The notes beneath the pieces were generated by a model, which saw only the letters and a list, made by a program, of their open reading frames with translations, did not search any database and was not told the origin of the DNA. This document shows positions 61,241 through 64,000 of a stretch of DNA of 64,000 bases, piece by piece; the first letter of the stretch is position 1; every line of letters begins with the position of its first letter. The DNA comes from Brevundimonas sp. SORGH_AS_0993 (lineage in GTDB: Bacteria; Pseudomonadota; Alphaproteobacteria; Caulobacterales; Caulobacteraceae): the NCBI RefSeq assembly GCF_030818545.1, contig NZ_JAUTAH010000001.1, positions 2,609,001 through 2,673,000 on the forward strand. Reading direction: 5' to 3'. A program made the translations under genes and the position numbers.

Positions 61241-61287
61241 AGTGACGAGTGGTCAGTGGCGAGCGGCGAGGGGTCGCTCGCCGCTGG
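61241..61287. repeat. Truncated family B palindrome after the capsid gene
   Basis: Left arm AGTGACGAGTGGTCAGTGGCG (61241-61270) is intact; the right arm is only CTCGCCGCTGG (61277-61287). It stops 5 bases before a family A palindrome. Confidence 0.75.
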
Positions 61288-61291
61288 TCGC

Positions 61292-61368
61292 GTGAAGAGT
61301 GCTGGTGAGCAAGAGGTGAGCGCTTCGTTCGCGGGTCGCTCACCCCTAGGCGCACGAGCGCCTTTCAC
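61292..61368. repeat. Family A palindrome, copy 3
   Basis: Left arm 61292-61321 (GTGAAGAGTGCTGGTGAGC...) is close to copies 1 and 2; the right arm 61338-61368 is partly decayed. Directly follows a family B element. Confidence 0.8.
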
Positions 61369-61391
61369 TTTCCAGGACATGGAGGTGAGAC

Positions 61392-61658
61392 ATGGCGCAG
61401 CCGGTGACGGTGGCGGAGGCGAAGCTGTTTCTGCGCGTGGGCCACGCGCAAGAGGATGGACTGATCCAGACCTTGATCGAGGCGGCGCAGGCCCGGGTGG
61501 AGGCGGATGCGGGCCTGAGCCTGACATCGACCGCGCCCGCGCCGCTGAGGCTGGCGATCCTGATGCTGACGCTGGCCGCCTATGAGCGGGGCGAGGCGGC
61601 GATGGCGACCACGTCGGTCGATGCCTGGGTGGCGCCCTATCGGGTGGTGCGGCTGTGA
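61392..61658 (+). CDS. GTA gp6-like head-tail connector
   Basis: An 88-residue helical protein (VTVAEAKLFLRVGHAQEDGLIQTLIEAAQARVEADAG) of the phage gp6/connector family (putative phiE125 gp8-like). Forms the first adaptor ring below the portal. GGAGGTGAGAC precedes ATG 61392. Overlaps the next gene by 4 bases (GTGA). Confidence 0.85.
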   Translation: MAQPVTVAEAKLFLRVGHAQEDGLIQTLIEAAQARVEADAGLSLTSTAPAPLRLAILMLTLAAYERGEAAMATTSVDAWVAPYRVVRL

Positions 61659-61963
61659 GCGGGGCGATGCGGATGCTGGCGGGCCTGTACCGGCCTGTCG
61701 AGAGCCAGACCCCCTATGGCGGGCGCAGCGTGACGTTCGAGGCGACGGGGTCGGCCTGGCTGGCGTGCGGCGCGCGAAGGCGGGCCGAACGCGGCGAGGG
61801 CGACGAACGCCGCGCGGTCGAGACGATGAGCGCCGAGACACGGGACGATCCGCGCCTGGAGACGGGGCGGGTGCTGCGTTTCGGCGGGGCGGACTGGCGG
61901 ATCGTGACGCTCGGACCGCTGAGGCCCGGCCGGGTCGCGCTGGAGTTGGAGCGGACGCGATGA
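61655..61963 (+). CDS. GTA gp7-like head-tail adaptor
   Basis: A 102-residue beta-rich protein (GLYRPVESQTPYGGRSVTFEATGSAWLACGARR ... RVLRFGGADWRIVTLGPLRP) matching the phage head-tail joining/adaptor family. The start is GTG 61655 overlapping the previous stop. Coupled also to the next gene by ATGA at 61960. Confidence 0.82.
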   Translation: MSGAMRMLAGLYRPVESQTPYGGRSVTFEATGSAWLACGARRRAERGEGDERRAVETMSAETRDDPRLETGRVLRFGGADWRIVTLGPLRPGRVALELERTR

Positions 61964-62370
61964 GAGATCATGAGAGCGCGCTGCAGAAGGCGTTGCTGGC
62001 GCGGCTGAAGGCCGATCCGGCGTTGGACGCCCTGTTGGACGGGCGGATTTTCGACCAGGCGCCGGAGGGGGCGGAGACGCCCTATCTGGTCCTGGGCCGG
62101 TGCGAGAGCCGGCCGGTGGCGGCCGCCGATTGCGGCGTGGAGCAGCGGCTGACGCTGACCGCCGTGTCGCGCTTCGCCGGGACGGAAGAGGCCAAGGCCG
62201 TAGCCGCCGCCGTGCGCGCCTGTCTGGAGGCGGCCACGCTGGAGGCCGACGGGGTGCGGACGGCGACCCTGAGGACCGTCTTCAGCGATGTGTTCCGGGC
62301 AGGCGACGGGCGCCGGACCTATGGGGTCGTGCGGCTGAGGGCTGTGACTGAGGACGTGGCGAGTGGTTAG
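61960..62370 (+). CDS. GTA gp8-like DUF3168 tail-completion protein
   Basis: A 136-residue protein (SALQKALLARLKADPALDALLDGRIFDQAPEGAETPYLVLGRCESRP ... LTAVSRFAGTEEAKAVAAAV) of the DUF3168 tail terminator family. The last residues VASG and the stop codon are encoded by the start of a family B palindrome. Confidence 0.85.
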   Translation: MRDHESALQKALLARLKADPALDALLDGRIFDQAPEGAETPYLVLGRCESRPVAAADCGVEQRLTLTAVSRFAGTEEAKAVAAAVRACLEAATLEADGVRTATLRTVFSDVFRAGDGRRTYGVVRLRAVTEDVASG

Positions 62371-62465
62371 TGGCGAGTGGCGAGTTGGGTCCGGGGGCGG
62401 ACGTATCGGGATGAACCGTTGCGACGACTTTCCTCGCCACTCGTCACTCGTCACACGCCACTCAC
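62356..62465. repeat. Family B palindrome between gp8-like and tail-protein genes
   Basis: Left arm 62356-62384, right arm 62433-62465, loop 48 bases. Supplies the end of the DUF3168 gene. Confidence 0.85.
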
Positions 62466-62483
62466 GAGCAAAGCGAGGACGAA

Positions 62484-62894
62484 ATGACCGCACAGGCGGG
62501 CAAGGACATATTGCTGAAGATCGAGGGGGCGCCGGAGGTGTACGCCACGGTGGCGGGCCTGAGGGCGCGGACCATTTCGCTGAACGCGCGGACGGTGGAG
62601 GCGACGGACGGCGACAGCGCCGGGCGGTGGCGCGAACTGCTGGCCGGGGCTGGGGTGAAGTCGGCGGCCGTGTCGGGGCAGGGGATTTTCCGCGACGCGG
62701 CGTCCGACGCCCTGGTACGCGAAGCCTTCTTCGACCAGGCGGCCAAACGCTGGCGGCTGATCGTGCCGGACTTCGGCGTTCTGGAGGGGCCGTTCCTGGT
62801 CGCGGCGCTGGAATACGCCGGGACGCACGAGGGCGAGGCGACCTTCGCCCTGAGCCTGGCCAGCGCCGGGGCGATCGGGTTCAGCGCGACATGA
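62484..62894 (+). CDS. Major tail protein, TP901-1 type (GTA gp9)
   Basis: A 136-residue protein (AQAGKDILLKIEGAPEVYATVAGLRARTISLNARTVEATDGDSAGRWRELLAG) with the typical phage tail-tube start and beta-rich body. Forms the tail tube. Overlaps the next gene by ATGA (62891-62894). GAGGACGAA precedes the ATG. Confidence 0.92.
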   Translation: MTAQAGKDILLKIEGAPEVYATVAGLRARTISLNARTVEATDGDSAGRWRELLAGAGVKSAAVSGQGIFRDAASDALVREAFFDQAAKRWRLIVPDFGVLEGPFLVAALEYAGTHEGEATFALSLASAGAIGFSAT

Positions 62895-63178
62895 TCGGCG
62901 CCAATGGGGCGCGGGGCGAGGTGATGGCGTGCCTGGGCGGGACGCCGCGTCGGCTGTGTCTGACCCTGGGGGCGCTGGCGGAGATCGAGACGGGACTGGG
63001 GGTCGAGGGGCTGGCGGCGACGGCCGAGCGGATGAAGGCCCTGTCGGCGCGCGACCTGATGGTGGTGCTGGCGGCCCTGCTGCGCGGCGGCGGAGAGACG
63101 GCGCCGGACGTGGCGGCGGTCGATCCGCGCGCGGCGGCCCAGGCCGTGGCGCGGGCCTTTGCGGCGGTCGCCGCATGA
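62891..63178 (+). CDS. GTA gp10-like tail assembly protein
   Basis: A 95-residue protein (GEVMACLGGTPRRLCLTLGALAEIETGLGVEGLAATAERMKALSARDLMVVLAALLRGGG) of the GTA gp10 / tail tube GTA-gp10-like family. Coupled on both sides by ATGA-type overlaps. Probably works with the next small protein as a tail chaperone pair. Confidence 0.88.
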   Translation: MIGANGARGEVMACLGGTPRRLCLTLGALAEIETGLGVEGLAATAERMKALSARDLMVVLAALLRGGGETAPDVAAVDPRAAAQAVARAFAAVAA

Positions 63179-63351
63179 CCCCCTGGGGGGAGATGCTGCG
63201 GACGGCCGCCCTGCTGGGCGTGGCGCCCGATGCCTTCTGGCGGCTGTCGCTGAAGGAATGGCGGATGCTGACCCAGACGCCGGGCGCGGCGACGCCGATG
63301 GGGCGCAAGACCTTGGCGCAACTGATGGAGGAGTGGCCCGATGGCGGGTGA
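63175..63351 (+). CDS. GTA tail assembly chaperone (rcc01693-like)
   Basis: A 58-residue protein (WGEMLRTAALLGVAPDAFWRLSLKEWRML) typical of the small phage tail assembly chaperone family that follows gp10 in GTAs. Overlaps gp10 (ATGA) and the tape measure gene (11 bases). Confidence 0.88.
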   Translation: MTPWGEMLRTAALLGVAPDAFWRLSLKEWRMLTQTPGAATPMGRKTLAQLMEEWPDGG

Positions 63352-63868
63352 GGACGAACGGCTGGACGCCGTGCCGATCAAGGCGGCCGAGGCGGCCGCC
63401 GCGCTGGAAGCGCTGAAGGCGCCGGCGCAGGAGGCGGCGAGCGCCATCGAGGACGCCTTCGGGCGCGCGGGCGACAGCCTGACCCGGTCGCTGGCGCGGG
63501 CGGCGGCGGACGGGGAGGTGACGCTGGCCGAACTGGCGCGGGCGGTGCTGAACGCCGTCAACTCTGCGGCCGGGACGGGCGCGGGATCGAACGGGGGGCT
63601 GAGCGGCGCGATCCAGGCGGCCCTGTCCAGCTTCGGCGGGGCGCGGGCGGACGGCGGGCCGGTGCTGGGCGGCGGCGCCTATCTGGTCGGCGAACGCGGG
63701 CCCGAGGTGTTTCGCCCGACGACGGGCGGCGAGATCGGACCCGCGAGCGGCGGAGCGGTGACGGTCAATGTGACGCTGGAGGGCGGGACACAGGCCCTGC
63801 TCCGCTCCGAGGCCCAGATCGCCCAGATGCTGGCGCGGGCGGTCAGCCTGGGCGCGCGGAGGATGTGA
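63341..63868 (+). CDS. Short tail tape measure protein (GTA gp11)
   Basis: A 175-residue protein: helical N-terminal half (AAALEALKAPAQEAASAIEDAFGRAGDSLTRSLARAA), a Gly/Ala-rich middle, then GGPVLGGGAYLVGERGPEVFRP, a motif found at the end of many tape measure proteins, and a C-terminal helix. Its short length suits the very short GTA tail. A family B palindrome follows directly. Confidence 0.88.
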   Translation: MAGEDERLDAVPIKAAEAAAALEALKAPAQEAASAIEDAFGRAGDSLTRSLARAAADGEVTLAELARAVLNAVNSAAGTGAGSNGGLSGAIQAALSSFGGARADGGPVLGGGAYLVGERGPEVFRPTTGGEIGPASGGAVTVNVTLEGGTQALLRSEAQIAQMLARAVSLGARRM

Positions 63869-63870
63869 CC

Positions 63871-63955
63871 GGCGAGTGGCGAGTGGTTAGTGACGAGTGG
63901 CGAGCGACGATGCGATGCGGCTTGTCTCGCCACGGATCACTCGTCACTCGCCGCT
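63871..63955. repeat. Family B palindrome after the tape measure gene
   Basis: Left arm 63871-63910 (GGCGAGTGGCGAGTGGTTAG...), right arm 63926-63955. It begins two bases after the tape measure stop codon. Confidence 0.85.
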
Positions 63956-63963
63956 TTTTCAGC

Positions 63964-64000
63964 TCATTCGCCCTTGGGGTTGGGGCCGAAGCGGTTTTCG
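63964..64000 (-). CDS. Possible 3' end of a minus-strand gene (DUF805-like tail)
   Basis: Read on the minus strand, the last bases give ENRFGPNPKGE followed by TGA at 63966-63964. NRFGPDPKG-type endings are common in DUF805 membrane proteins. If correct, a second non-GTA minus-strand gene interrupts the cluster here, before gp12. Only 11 codons are visible, so this is tentative. Confidence 0.4.
   Translation of the reverse strand, partial: ENRFGPNPKGE

Noticed and set aside
55088-63868. Ordinary prophage
   Set aside because: No integrase, repressor, replication or lysis genes and no att sites are seen; gene order and short tape measure match gene transfer agents.

Overview
The window is high-GC alphaproteobacterial chromosome that looks like a Brevundimonas-type member of the Caulobacteraceae. 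The reasons are a CtrA orthologue with Asp51 and a C-terminal Val-Ala-Ala, a cluster of GANTC (CcrM) sites in front of it, a DivJ/PleC-like kinase, MucR, two DUF2336 proteins, and a gene transfer agent (GTA) head-tail cluster. No rRNA, tRNA, CRISPR array or insertion-sequence transposase was recognised. The genus is an inference from gene content, not from a search.

Layout. 0-5 kb: end of a PEP mutase/isocitrate lyase family gene, a Kef-type antiporter, an S1/P1-like nuclease bracketed by two palindromic repeats, a TrmJ-like methyltransferase, and a ynfA remnant cut short by another palindrome. 5-13.5 kb: a TonB-like proline-rich protein, an OmpA lipoprotein, a sirtuin coupled to a LysR regulator, a formaldehyde-detoxification set (adhC, VOC protein, fghA), superoxide dismutase and rpsD. 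13.5-25.5 kb: two paralogous lipoproteins around an old-yellow-enzyme gene; a thioesterase-GrxD-AKR-like-BolA block; radC, map and a FadL-like porin; a frameshifted DEAD-box helicase; and a secreted helical repeat protein. 25.5-31 kb: a glutaredoxin-MauE fusion with a divergent MerR regulator, a DUF1491 protein, an MDR oxidoreductase and the DivJ-like kinase. 31-37 kb: sufE, a DUF6456 gene coupled to a DnaA-like HTH gene, ctrA, a GH10 xylanase and fliJ-fliI. 37-45 kb: EamA exporter, Lrp regulator, a rearrangement scar, cysK, and a DUF2336-MucR-DUF2336 block. 45-55 kb: two large hybrid histidine kinases, an esterase, an ABC-F ATPase and a YcgN-like protein. 55-64 kb: a GTA cluster in canonical order (small terminase-like gene, terminase, portal, small membrane protein, prohead protease, capsid, connectors, tail protein, gp10, chaperone, short tape measure), interrupted by two opposite-strand genes and probably a third at the window edge.

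The most unusual feature is a family of palindromic mini-elements (family B here). Their arms are built from 5-6 base units (AGTGGCG, AGTGACG). On both arms one reading frame is open, giving SGEWRV-type and LVTRHSPL-type peptides. Seven full copies and one shortened copy lie in the window, five of the eight inside the GTA cluster. Two are inserted in frame inside the ABC-F gene, one encodes the whole N-terminal extension and start region of the GTA prohead protease, and others supply the last codons or stop codon of fliI, a DUF3168 gene and the portal gene. They resemble in concept the protein-inserting palindromic elements described in Rickettsia. A second family (A) flanks the nuclease gene and sits beside a family B copy in the GTA cluster. 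I see no other candidate for a new multigene system; most of the remaining content is ordinary chromosome.
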